DNA of 64,000 nt, from positions 10,266,539-10,330,538 of the forward strand of contig NC_087070.1 of NCBI RefSeq assembly GCF_963678635.1. Reading direction: 5' to 3'. The DNA comes from Symsagittifera roscoffensis (Eukaryota; Xenacoelomorpha; Acoela; Convolutidae). Shown here one piece after another: positions 13,631 through 23,651 of this stretch. How positions within the stretch are numbered: the first letter of the stretch is position 1; each line of letters opens with the position of its first letter. The notes beneath the pieces were generated by a model. That model was given only the letters and a program-made list of their open reading frames with translations. It did no database searches and was not told the origin of the DNA. The translations under genes and the position numbers were made by a program.

Positions 13631-13866
13631 CTTTTTCATGGCAGCTGACCTGCCTCCCACTAATGGACACAACTGACACGGAGGAGGGGAGGGTAAATTG
13701 GACAGACATATGGAGCAGAACCAGCGACCCACTGGCACATCCACCACCCCATAGCACCCCTGGTGCACTGCCAGGTCACAGCCGTCACAGAAGAGGATCT
13801 CATTGTCACAACTGGACTCCTCACACCCACACACTGCACACTGGGTGTCCAGATCAAACTCAATGC
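13631..13866 (-). CDS. JADE-family PHD protein, exon 2 (PHD1)
   Basis: This exon carries the canonical PHD1 finger. The C4HC3 ligands appear as CAVC, then CDGC, HQGC and CSIC (about residues 181-225), followed by CQLC, the first ligands of the extended PHD. The preceding GIEFDLD matches the GIEYDED that introduces PHD1 in JADE proteins. The acceptor is CAAATCAG (13867-13874) and the donor AAG/GTGAGA (13625-13630). The exon begins two bases into a Gly codon; the missing G is supplied by exon 1 at 21174, so the two exons join precisely across a 7.3-kb intron. In known JADE proteins PHD1 reads the unmodified H3 tail. Confidence 0.93.
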
Positions 13867-14429
13867 CTGATTTGAACAAAAATGAAGCAAATAAGAGTCA
13901 GTAAAACATCAGCACAACAAATAAACACGAAGACGTACCGAAATGAATAATAACTGCCAATATTACAGGTATTTGCTTTTTTACAGGTAGTGGGAAGATG
14001 AAGATCTTACAAAAATAAGGTTTGTCTGAAAAAGGATATATTTTCAATATATGATGCGAATCCAACGACCTACATTTTTTTTCATTAGTATTTATTTCGC
14101 TAAACCATTAAAACCTTTTAGCGAAATTTGAAACAACATGCCTCTAAATTTAACCATTCTGATTAAGTTTTTAACCGGAACAATCTGATAACTGTTTATC
14201 ATATTCTTTTGCTATTTTTGTCAAGGCCGATGATGAAAAATTCCAAGTCACAAGTTACCGACCAGCCTTACGCAGAGACCTTCAGAGCTTTGCACTACTT
14301 AAAAAAAAGAAAGGCAAAATGTGAAAAAAGTCTTAGGAGAGGTTCAAAAAAAAACCACTCCAAAATAGCTTAATGGGCGCTGGTCAGATGCGCTCTTGTC
14401 AACCTAAATATTTAACCTCCGGGTTAGAG

Positions 14430-15070
14430 CTCCGGGCTGGATGAATGCACTAATGGATATCTGGCTGAATGGAGTAATGTGATGACTGGTTAAAGGGATA
14501 CTTGGATATATGTATGGATCGATGGCTGACTGGAGCGAGCGCTGGATGGACGGCAGGATAGATAGCTGACTGGAATAGTGATGGAAAACAGATTGCTGTC
14601 TGAAGGGATGGGATAACTGGATGAATGGGATAATTGGATAGATGGCTGGATGGAGCGATGGCTGACAGGATGGATGGGTAGCTGGATACAATGCTATATC
14701 GTTGTACGACTGAAAAGATTTATGGGTGGCTGTATAGATTGCCGAATGGACTCCATCCTTATGCTGCATAACTCTACCTTACCTCGCCTATATTTGCCTC
14801 GCCTTATCCCGCCTCAAACTATCCTACTTTGCTTTACCTTGCCCATAACTACATTCTTTGCCCACCCCTGCTCCTGCCTTGCACTCTTTTTGCCTTGTCT
14901 TGAGAGCCCTGGCTTTTCCAGGACCTCCCCTGCCATGGATTCCTCATATTCCTTACGCTGTTTTGCATTACCTTGCGTTGTTTTGCCTTGTCTTCTCTGG
15001 TTCTGTCTCAATCTCCACCGCCTTGCCGTAACCTGCCTTGCTTTGCCCCTAGACCCTTCTGCTGGCATCG
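14430..15070. repeat. Degenerate simple repeats in intron 1
   Basis: From 14430 to 14700 the sequence is dominated by imperfect TGGA/GATGG units. From 14770 to 15070 it switches to imperfect pentanucleotide units such as CCTTG and CCTTA. The open frames on both strands here arise from the repeats and are not genes. Confidence 0.8.
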
Positions 15071-15509
15071 CTACAGCCTTATATTCGGGTCTTAATTTTA
15101 TCATGCGGTCACCAACAAGAAAATTAAAAAAATATATATAAGTCATTGCACATGTTATAACTGAAACGTGCAAAAACATAATCTGAAACAGGACACAATG
15201 TGTGTAGCTCGAAAAATACTAGGTAGTGGCAGACGCATTTAAAGATAGTGGATTTCATTGAAAAAATGGTCGATGAAAAAATTGAATAACAAAACCGAAA
15301 GACAGACGCTAGGCTGCACTTAGCGAAACAAAAACTTAAAACACAGCAAAAACAGCTCTTCAAAGGCATTAGCGCAGGAATCACACCTACGTTGCTTCAA
15401 CTAGATCGTTGAACGTTTAAAGAGCTTTCGAAAACCTGTACCAAAACAGCGATATTTAATGCAACTGTGAAGATGAACTGGGCTCGTCTATCAGGGGGTT
15501 TCTGTTTCA

Positions 15510-16215
15510 TAAAAACCGCCATATCTCGAAAACCAAAATGATTTGAGCAAAAAAAACAGAGGGCAGATTTTCTACCCTATATTGTACCCTACAGCATCCC
15601 AGCATAGGGTTGAGAATTTCGATTTCTATAAGTTTTTTTTAACTTTAAGCTTTTACGAAGAAGTATTGAAAAATCATGAGAAACGCCATATCTCCGAAAC
15701 AAAAGATTTGAGCACTAAAAAAACAGAGGCCAGACGTTTACCCTGACATTGCCCCTGAATAAACCCTGACAGAACCCAACCATAAGGGTTGAGAATTTCA
15801 AGATCAGTTAGTTTGTTTTTAATTCAAGTTTTTTTTTTTTTAAATGAAAAAAATCGCCCTATCTCGGGAATCAAAAGGATTTGAGCAGTCAAATTTAGAG
15901 GCGAGGTTTGCAACGGACAAGTGCACATGACAAGTCCCCGCCTTAGCGTTGCAAATTTGAAGTTCTCTTAGTTATTTCTGGTATCAAAGATTTTTTGAAA
16001 ATTGAAAAAATCATGCAAAACGCCATATCTTGAAAACTAAAAGGACTTGAGCAGCCATACTTGGACAGCAGCTTTGCCAACTCTGAGGGCACACTTGAAA
16101 AAAAATCACGAAGACGCAATATCTCGAGAAACAAAAAGATTTGAGCAGCCACACCCGCCACCCTTGGGTGTACACTGACAGCACCCCACTGTAGGGGTAA
16201 GAATTTCAAATTTAG
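15510..16215. repeat. Minisatellite-like block 1
   Basis: About five imperfect units of 100-170 bp share the core ATATCTCGAAAAC...GATTTGAGCAG, followed by a Gly-poor spacer and CCCTGACA...CCAAC, then GAATTTCAA. Cores lie near 15523, 15684, 15854, 16022 and 16118. It is the same family as the block at 19.1-20.0 kb in the same intron. Confidence 0.75.
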
Positions 16216-19134
16216 TTAAATAAACTGTGAAACCAAAGTTTTGATAGTTTCACGTTGCGAATATCGGAAAAATGTCGAGTTAAAGCAGTCGCGCTTCAAC
16301 AGATTTTGAAACGTCGACTTCAGTAAGCATTTCATCCCTTGCTTTTCAACGGCCTATTGGACTTTTTAAACTTGTGCCAAATGAAAGTTCTGAAGCATTG
16401 CGATATACGATGTAGCTTAAACGTGCAAAAATTCTCTTCAAGTCTGCAAAAAAATACGTTGAAAAAGCTTAATTATTTCAACATAAGAACTTCTTAAACA
16501 TGTGTCCAGTGAAACGCCAATTAGTTAGATAAAGAGAAAAAAGAAAAAGGCGAAAATAAGTCATTCTTGATATTGAAACACCAGCCACTAACAAAGACGA
16601 TATCGAGGCTATGAAACACAAAGCCGATATTAACATGCTATGAAACACATGATATACAGCAAAAAGGAACGCTTAGCTTGATTGTGTAAAAAATGTCAAC
16701 CACATTAATCAAAAACACAATTTCTTCAAAGAATATGCACAAATCTATAAAAACTTGACATTTATGTAATCAATCTAATAACATCTATATTAAGTTATAC
16801 GACTGTTATTAGTGAAGGTATAATAAACTCGTTTCAACCACAGACGACAAATTTATAATGCCCGTTATAACAACCATAGCGAGCAGATGAAATAAGGAAA
16901 ACAAAAAATGGATAAAAAAACTTTTTCAACTTTCGAATCACGAAAAAACGAACATCACTATGAAGCTCAAAAAATTTCAAGACTGAGTTGAAGTTTTCTT
17001 AAAGTAATTCCGTTCAGAGAAACTGGATAAAGAGATACTTTAGTCCATGTTTGAAACTAGAAATCATTCACGTTTCTCCAGACCTTCATACTTTTGCTGT
17101 TCGATCATGAAGTTCGCCTTCTCTTTATCAAAGCAAATTAAATGAACTTAAATAATCAAAACTCAAAACCACGAAAAAGACTTCGTCAAAAACAATATGA
17201 TTGATTAAAGTGAAAATTACAATTGACAAAAAACTTTAAAATCAAAAAATTTAGATAGAAGATTACCAAACACTTCAAGATAATACAAGTCGCAAAGAGC
17301 CTTTGGCGACAAAAATCATTCAGGTGACGATAGAGAATGATACTTTGAAAACAATTTGACCAAATTTAAAAAAAAAACTACAAAAAAAGATGCTGAGTTT
17401 CTAGAAATTAAACCGAAAAAGATCAGACGCCATGCAGTCGACAAAACGCGACATCAATTTCGTAAAAACTAAAATCAATGGAATTTAATTACCGTGCTCA
17501 AAATTGAATAGGAAAATTTGAATAAACTGTTAAGTCTTCGAAAATCATACGGCTATCAAGTGAGCCGACAATATTGGAACGAAATCAAAAATCCAACGAC
17601 AAATTCATTTAACTCCGACATCTTTTTTTGAGTTCTCTGACTTCAGTTACAATAAGAACATCAATGAAAGAAAATACATTGGGAAATATATTTGGATCCT
17701 GAGGATTTACAGTATAACTGAAGGCATTTAAATCCCGACATCTTCTAAACTTTTATCCAGCTGTTTCTATGTTGCAGTCGCGGAGCAGGAACCATGTGCA
17801 TTTGTTTTGTTCCGCCAATCAATCGTAAAAAACCTCCTGCATTAACTGCATGGTTCTTCGTATAAGTCGTGGATTTTTTGAAAAAACATCAAACGATTCT
17901 GCGGGCTATAAGTCCTGAACGTAAACACTCCTCTCGCTTTCTCGAGATTAAAGAACTCATTATTTCGTCTCGGTAACTCGGCTCTTTCTTCTTTTTCCCC
18001 CACCTCACGTAAGCACAATTTCTATGGAGTAACCAGGGGTTTTACAAGTTTTATTATGAAGACCACATATGTTTGTCATAGTCTAATTAGTCCGCACCCC
18101 AATTTTTGTAACAATAGGACAATGTGAACAGGGAAATTACTCGTGAAAATTCGCAGGTGGGGGAAAGGAAAAAGAGCCGGTAACTCAACCATTGAAGGTA
18201 GATAGATCAATTTTGTCGCTCTTTTCATGTATGATTTCTCAAATAAGAAGTAGTTCATTCAGTTGAAGAAACGCTGCAAGGGCAAGATATTTAGCAACCA
18301 AGATATTTACCACATTTAAGTTCATTGTATTATTCTTAACTCACTGTTCCACAGCTCTTGAGGTCTTTTCGTATATCTTCTATCATTTGTAAGATACTAA
18401 GTTTCAAGTCGTCTGGAAAAAATATATGGATCGCTGAATTTCATTGCGTCAGGGATATCTTCAATGAAGATAGAGAAAAACAAATATCCAGGCAGCAATC
18501 TTTGCGGGCATCAACTAGTAAAATCCAAAGTATCAGAAGAAACGCTTTCTGTTTGTACAAATTGATTTGTGTCATAGATTAATTACAAAAAACATCCTCC
18601 TATTACAATGATGCTAATTTTCCCGAGGAGTTCGTAATGCTCCCTTTGTCGAAAGCTGTAGAGAAATCTCAACAGAGAAGCGAAGCTGAGTATCGCTCCA
18701 CTTGCGATACAACAAGCATAGGATTAAAACAGCACGACGCTCAAGAGCTATCAAAGAGGACTTCGAACGTTGATACCGTTAAAGAAAGAAAAAATAAAAT
18801 TCATGTGTTTTAATGTTTGTAATTCTTGAACAGTTCCAAAAGGGGTTCAATATGAGCATTCGAAAATATGGTGCAAGAGTTTTATCGCTCTCATAACTCA
18901 TATCAGAAACTTAGACGAATAAGCCGAGAATTAAAGCCGACAGCCAGTCAGCTGAAAATCAACTAAAATTGATCGGCAAAAATTTTATTGAAAAACTATG
19001 TACTGCCCAAGTAAAAAACAAAATCAGCATTAGAGCAAACCTTACCAAGCGGTAACAAAACCGAAAAGATTTCAGCGGGAACAAACCATTCATGCCAAAA
19101 AAATCACAAATAAAAAAAACTAGCGTGTAACGCA

Positions 19135-19990
19135 CCTCCGGTGCTTCGAATTTTTGACAACTCATGAAAAACCTCATACATTGAAAACCACATCTGCAGT
19201 CTTTTAGTGTACCCTGACAGCACTCAATTACATGGCTGGTAATTTGATATTTCCTATTTTCCGTCATCTCGAAAAAGTCAAATCTCGTAAAGTAAAAAAA
19301 TTGAGTAGTCATATTTGGAGGCAAGATTTACAACTCCTGGGATATTTAAATTTTGAGAATTTTTTGAACTGAAGTTTATTGAAACTTTTGGAAAATTCAT
19401 AGAAAAAATCCTCATATCTCAAAAACTACAATTATTTGAGCACTCATGTTTGGAGGCAAAATTCGCAACTCCTGAGAGCACCCTGACAGCACCCAACTAC
19501 AGCGTAAAAAATTCTTTTAAGTTTTCTGAAGATTTTTTGAAAACTCACAAAAAACGTGATATCTCGAAAACTACAACGAATTGAGCAGTTAGTTTTGGAG
19601 ACAAGATTCGCAACCCATGAGAGTACCCTGACAGCACCCAAAGACGGTAAAGAAGTTCAAATTTTGATAACATTAATTAATTCAAATTTTCCGAAATTTT
19701 TTTTAAAAAAACACAAAAAACGTGATATCACGAAAACTACAAGAATTTGCGCCGTCTCATTTGGATAAAGATTCGCAATTCTTGTGAGTACTCTGACAGC
19801 ACCCAACTACAGGTTTGGGAAAGCACCCAATTAGTTTTGGGAATTTCAAGTTAAGTAAACTGTTTTGTAATTTGAGTTTTCTGAAGAATTTGAGCTTTCT
19901 TAATTGGAGACCAAATTCGCAACCACTTTGTGAACCCTGACAGCATGCCACTATTGGGCTGCTGTTTTGAAACTCGGTAGAATAACTACT
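19135..19990. repeat. Minisatellite-like block 2
   Basis: About five more units of the family in block 1 occur here, with cores near 19270, 19413, 19556 and 19722. Each is followed by a GCAACTC/GCAACCC element and ACCCTGACAGCACCCAACTA. Units diverge by roughly 20-30 percent, so this is an old array. Minor minus-strand open frames here are repeats of one frame and have no domain. Confidence 0.72.
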
Positions 19991-20639
19991 GAATTCAAAC
20001 TAGGAAATCGAAAAAAAATCTTTACCATTGCAATATACGAAAAAAAAAGATAAAAAAAGATGAAAAAGATTTTTAAAAAAGATAGAAAAAACAGCTAGAA
20101 AAAAAGATAGAAAATCCAGATAAAGGTAAAGAGAGATTGGAGACAACCGTAAGACAGTAGCACTAAATCGTCGAAACCAAATTCAAAGTTAAAAAATTAG
20201 GAGACGGGTAGACTGACATAATCAAATTAATTTAAAAAGTAGGTATTCAGACACATTTAATTTGGCCTTGAAAAAAAATTACTGAAAAACTAATGACCTT
20301 GCGGAAAGCTAATTGAAAAATTTTCTTAAGCATTGCAATATATGATATAGCTTAAACATGAAAAAAATCTTTCGTTAAACATACAAAATTATTAAGCTTA
20401 AACATGGGAGATAGCTGTCACTAGCATTTAAATAGAGTATATAGAATATAGACATATAGAAAATAGATAGAGATATATAGATGGATAGATAACGTCCCCC
20501 TTTTCCTCAGAACACATACACGTACACAAAAAAAAACAGTTTCAAACGCCATAAAAAACTATTAAGACGAATACTTAAAAGCTAAAACACTAAAAACAAC
20601 TATAACGAAAAATTTGTATAGCAAAAAAAAACTGTTCTT

Positions 20640-20830
20640 AGATGTGGCAACTAAGCCGACAAAACATAAGCAGACAACTATTATCTCGACAAATAGATTT
20701 GAAAAACAGTTGTTTGAAAAAAAAACAGCTCCTGGTCAGACTCGAAACCATGACCTTTGCCATCCCAGTTGTATTTGTTACCTCCAGGCTAAAGGTGCAG
20801 GAGAAACTGAGAAATTTGAATTCATTATGA
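20640..20830 (-). repeat. Possible tRNA-like SINE copy
   Basis: On the minus strand TTAGCCTGGAGG (A-box-like) is followed about 40 bases later by GGTCATGGTTTCGAGTCTGA, a B-box-like loop closed by a GGTCA/TGACC stem. The 3' tail (TTTTGTCGGCTTAGTT) is shared with the sequence near 10222-10265. This suggests a dispersed short element; the A box is a weak match. Confidence 0.35.
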
Positions 20831-21173
20831 ACCACACCAGATGAGTCTAGGTGTGTCCAGTGAACAAAATTTATTTGGGGAAAAGTCTAATACCCGATTC
20901 CTTATCAGATTTTCTATCGAATGTATCATAGGTGTCCTTCAGGAATCTCAGCATCTTTGTGATCACTGAACGGGTTTTTGCTAACCATGTTAACATTTCG
21001 TACGGAAATTTAAGCGGTTGTAGAGCTCTGGGCACATTCATTTTTCAAGAGTTTTGCTAATGATATTCAAAAGTGAGACAGGACGGTAGTTATCTACTAA
21101 ACGTTTTTTTAACTTTCTTTACTAATATGTTCTTCCCTGGGGTTGGTGATAACAGTTATATTATCAAACTAAC

Positions 21174-21689
21174 CGTATCCAGCATTGCGGTTAGCTCCCA
21201 AAAAAGTAGTCATTGCATCGTTGCAGTTCATTTCCAGCCAGCTCATTGTGTTTTCAAATAATGTCTCATCCATTGAGACCGGTTTATTTGCACTGCTCTG
21301 AGGTAATATTGATAATTGTAAATACTTGCTGAAATCGGATATCCAATGAACGTCTAGTAGGTCTAAATTATATGGAGTTGCCGCTCTTTTTCTCAAAATC
21401 AAGTTTTCATCTGATTCGATTAGAGACTTTGGAAGTGAAAAGTCTAGACGCCTTTTACTGGCTCTATTTACATTTTTCTTCTCAAAAATTTGATCAACGG
21501 CGAAATTATGAGTGGCAGTTTTTTCTACTGGAATTTGCACTCCCCTTTCCCATTCAGCACGCCAAGTTTCTTTCAAATTGAATATTTTATCATGTAACTG
21601 AACATAGTCAGGAATTTTCATTTCAGACACAAATTCAGTGCAAAAATTTTCAGCCACTGACTTGTTCGGTGGTTTCTGCTCATCCATAC
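21174..21689 (-). CDS. JADE-family PHD protein, first coding exon (EPL-like N-terminus)
   Basis: The acceptor TTGCTTTCAG ends at 21690, and an ATG follows two bases later (21685-21687), which I take as the start. The exon encodes residues 1-171 plus the first base of codon 172, ending at donor G/GTTAGT (21168-21173). It contains the JADE N-terminal block: EMKIPDYVQL, then WRAEWERGVQIPV (compare WRQEWEKGVQVPV in vertebrates), YNLDLLDVHW and MDETLFENTMSWLE. This EPL-like region contacts the acetyltransferase in known complexes. Together the five exons give 3549 nt, divisible by three. No upstream exon could be recognised; the acceptor-like sequence before the ATG implies an upstream non-coding exon or a trans-splice site. 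Confidence 0.87.
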
Positions 21690-21885
21690 CTGAAAGCAAT
21701 GTATGCATGCTTGATTGGTGGCGTGTCACGGAGCCGAATACCCGGATAGCCGAAAAATAAATTTGTTCCCGGATAGCCGAAAAATAAATTTGTTCCCGGA
21801 TAATAATAATAATAATAATAAACAAGGATTTAGACATAAAGCCATGGGGCTAAAACGCCCCGCGTTGGGAGTTTTAAACTGAGTT

Positions 21886-22779
21886 TTATAGTTTCTTTGA
21901 ATTTACACAGCTATTGCAGCAGTTTATTCTCCATGTGCATGGGACACTTTCCTCATATTTACTGATGAAATATATCCAGAAAACGTTTTTGAGGCTTGAT
22001 TTGAGTCTTTCGTATTTCATCGCAAACAGGTCTTCTTCTTCCTGAGTCTGTAAAATTTTGTTTGCTAGTATAGGTGTTCTGTGCCAGAAATTGCTTTTCG
22101 ATTTTTCGTAATGATAATTTTTATGCGCTAAGTTATTTTTCGTTGATCTTCTTGTTGGGGCTGTAGATTCTTTGAACTGAACAAATTGTCTCCAATGGAA
22201 GTTGTATTGGTCGTTTATTATTTTATGAAGCAAGAGAATGTCGTGCATTTCGTGGTAGAGAGACAGTGGAAGCAGGTTTAATCTAATCAGTCTGTCTTTA
22301 TAGTTGATGTTGTTACATGACAGTATCCAACGTGTAGCTTTTCTTTGGACATCTTCAATAATTTTTAATTCACACTTATTTGCTTTCCATATGGGTGAGC
22401 CATATGACACAATTGGGGTTACATATCCACAGTAGGAGTTCAGTTTCATTTTTAAGCTCGCTGATTTTGAAATATTTCTTTTAATTAAAAATAAGCAGCC
22501 TATTGCTTTTTGGGCTCTTATTTTTGCGTGTGCTGACCAGTTTAGGTTGTTGGTTATTTGTATACCAAGGTCTTTTTCTGAACAGGTTTTTTCAGGTATA
22601 TGGTCACCGAGATACATGTTTAGGTCAAGTTGGGGGTCTTTGAATATTATATTGTGACATTTTTTCAAATTAAGACTCATGGAATTATCTTTGCACCATA
22701 AGTTGATCGTGATTAGGTCATGTTGGAGCAGGGAAGGGTTCGTTGCAACAATTTTATAATCGTCTGCGTAACCATAGCA
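21886..22779 (-). pseudogene. LINE ORF2 C-terminal part, separated by insertion
   Basis: This is the continuation of ORF2 after the insertion. It repeats the last 346 bp (22434-22779) of the upstream part, then carries on to the normal C-terminus and stop at 21886. It holds the RT thumb and the post-RT domain of LINEs (LGIQITNNLNWSAHAKIRAQ, then a Cys/Trp-containing tail). No inactivating change is visible in it other than separation from its start. Confidence 0.8.
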
Positions 22780-23651
22780 TAACCTTCCCGCGACAGAAAT
22801 AAAAGTGACTAAAGGCCTTATGAACAGAAAAGTGTTGCGACGGAGGGTCAGAATGTTCTAGAATTTTTATTTTTAAAATTTCGATCGGAAGAAGAACATT
22901 TCTGAGAAATAGAAAAAAGACGGCCATTTTGAATAAAAAAGACGAAAATCAGAACAACGATAGAAATTGTGAAGAACGGTTGTATCAGAGACAGAAAAAT
23001 TACGGAGCCTCTTATCGTGGCAAGAACACACGATAAGGACCTTAGCGACAGATATTTGTGGAGACGGAGGCTTCAGTGGGGGGAAGAGAAATACCACGGA
23101 ACCCTCCCGGGACACGAAATATAGGAGATAAAAGTGTTATCTCAAGAAAATCACGGGAGCGGAGGCTTGGTCCCCCAGAGACTGTTATATGTGAAGGGAC
23201 TGTGAAAACTGACTATAACAGCTGCTGTAATGTCCTAGATCTTAATTAACACCGTTATTATTTAATATTTCAGAGCATGAGTAGATAGAAAAAGGAAAGG
23301 GTCAATTCATCTCCAATGGATTTGATATAGAACTGTCACACAAAAACATATAAAAATAGGTTGTTCGAGCCGTGTTTTTAATGACAATCACGTAGTCTGA
23401 GGATCCGAGACTCAGCTATGTGGTTGTGTTCGCATGCAAACGAAAGCTGATCAAAAGTCGTTTGACTGATGGCCTAAAAATGGTAACTTTTTACTTTGCC
23501 CTAAACAGACCAGAAAATCAACTGGCAAGGTCGAGACGGTGAAAAACGAGTAGAATTAAGGTAGCTGACGCCTGCCAGTCGTTGATAGGTACTTTTTCTA
23601 CGCTCCGTCGCTGTGTGATATTTGGGCGAATGTTACATAGACGGAGTTACA
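22780..23651. mobile_element. 872-bp fold-back-family insert between perfect 346-bp direct repeats
   Basis: The insert separates two identical copies of LINE sequence (22434-22779 and 23652-23997, offset 1218). Its right half (about 23270-23651) resembles the right arm of the fold-back element at 33.56-33.94 kb. Shared phrases are AAAGGGTCAATTCATCT (compare AAAGGGATGATTCATCT), GCCAGTCGTT, and GGGCGAAT near the end. The left arm seems to be missing, so this is a partial copy. No gene is present. Confidence 0.7.

Larger units (their letters stand above)
13867..21173 (-). other. JADE intron 1 (7307 bp)
   Basis: The intron has GT-AG ends (GTTAGT to TCAG) and splits a Gly codon after its first base. 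It contains no coding sequence I can support. It holds degenerate TGGA-type (about 14430-14700) and CCTTG-type (about 14770-15070) simple repeats, two blocks of a 140-170 bp minisatellite (listed separately), a SINE-like copy near 20640-20830 and GATA-rich sequence near 20440-20490. From 16260 to 18650 I see only AT-rich DNA. Confidence 0.8.

Noticed and set aside
11788-13879. Assignment of the PHD exons to BRPF rather than JADE
   Set aside because: The extended PHD alone could be either, but FYTFV, YWKLKRK..NQPLIP and the N-terminal MKIPD/WRxEWExGVQ block are JADE features, and no bromodomain or PWWP follows.
14650-15141. Plus-strand 163-codon open frame and minus-strand partners
   Set aside because: They lie entirely in degenerate TGGA and CCTTG repeats; the protein is a repeat translation with no domain.
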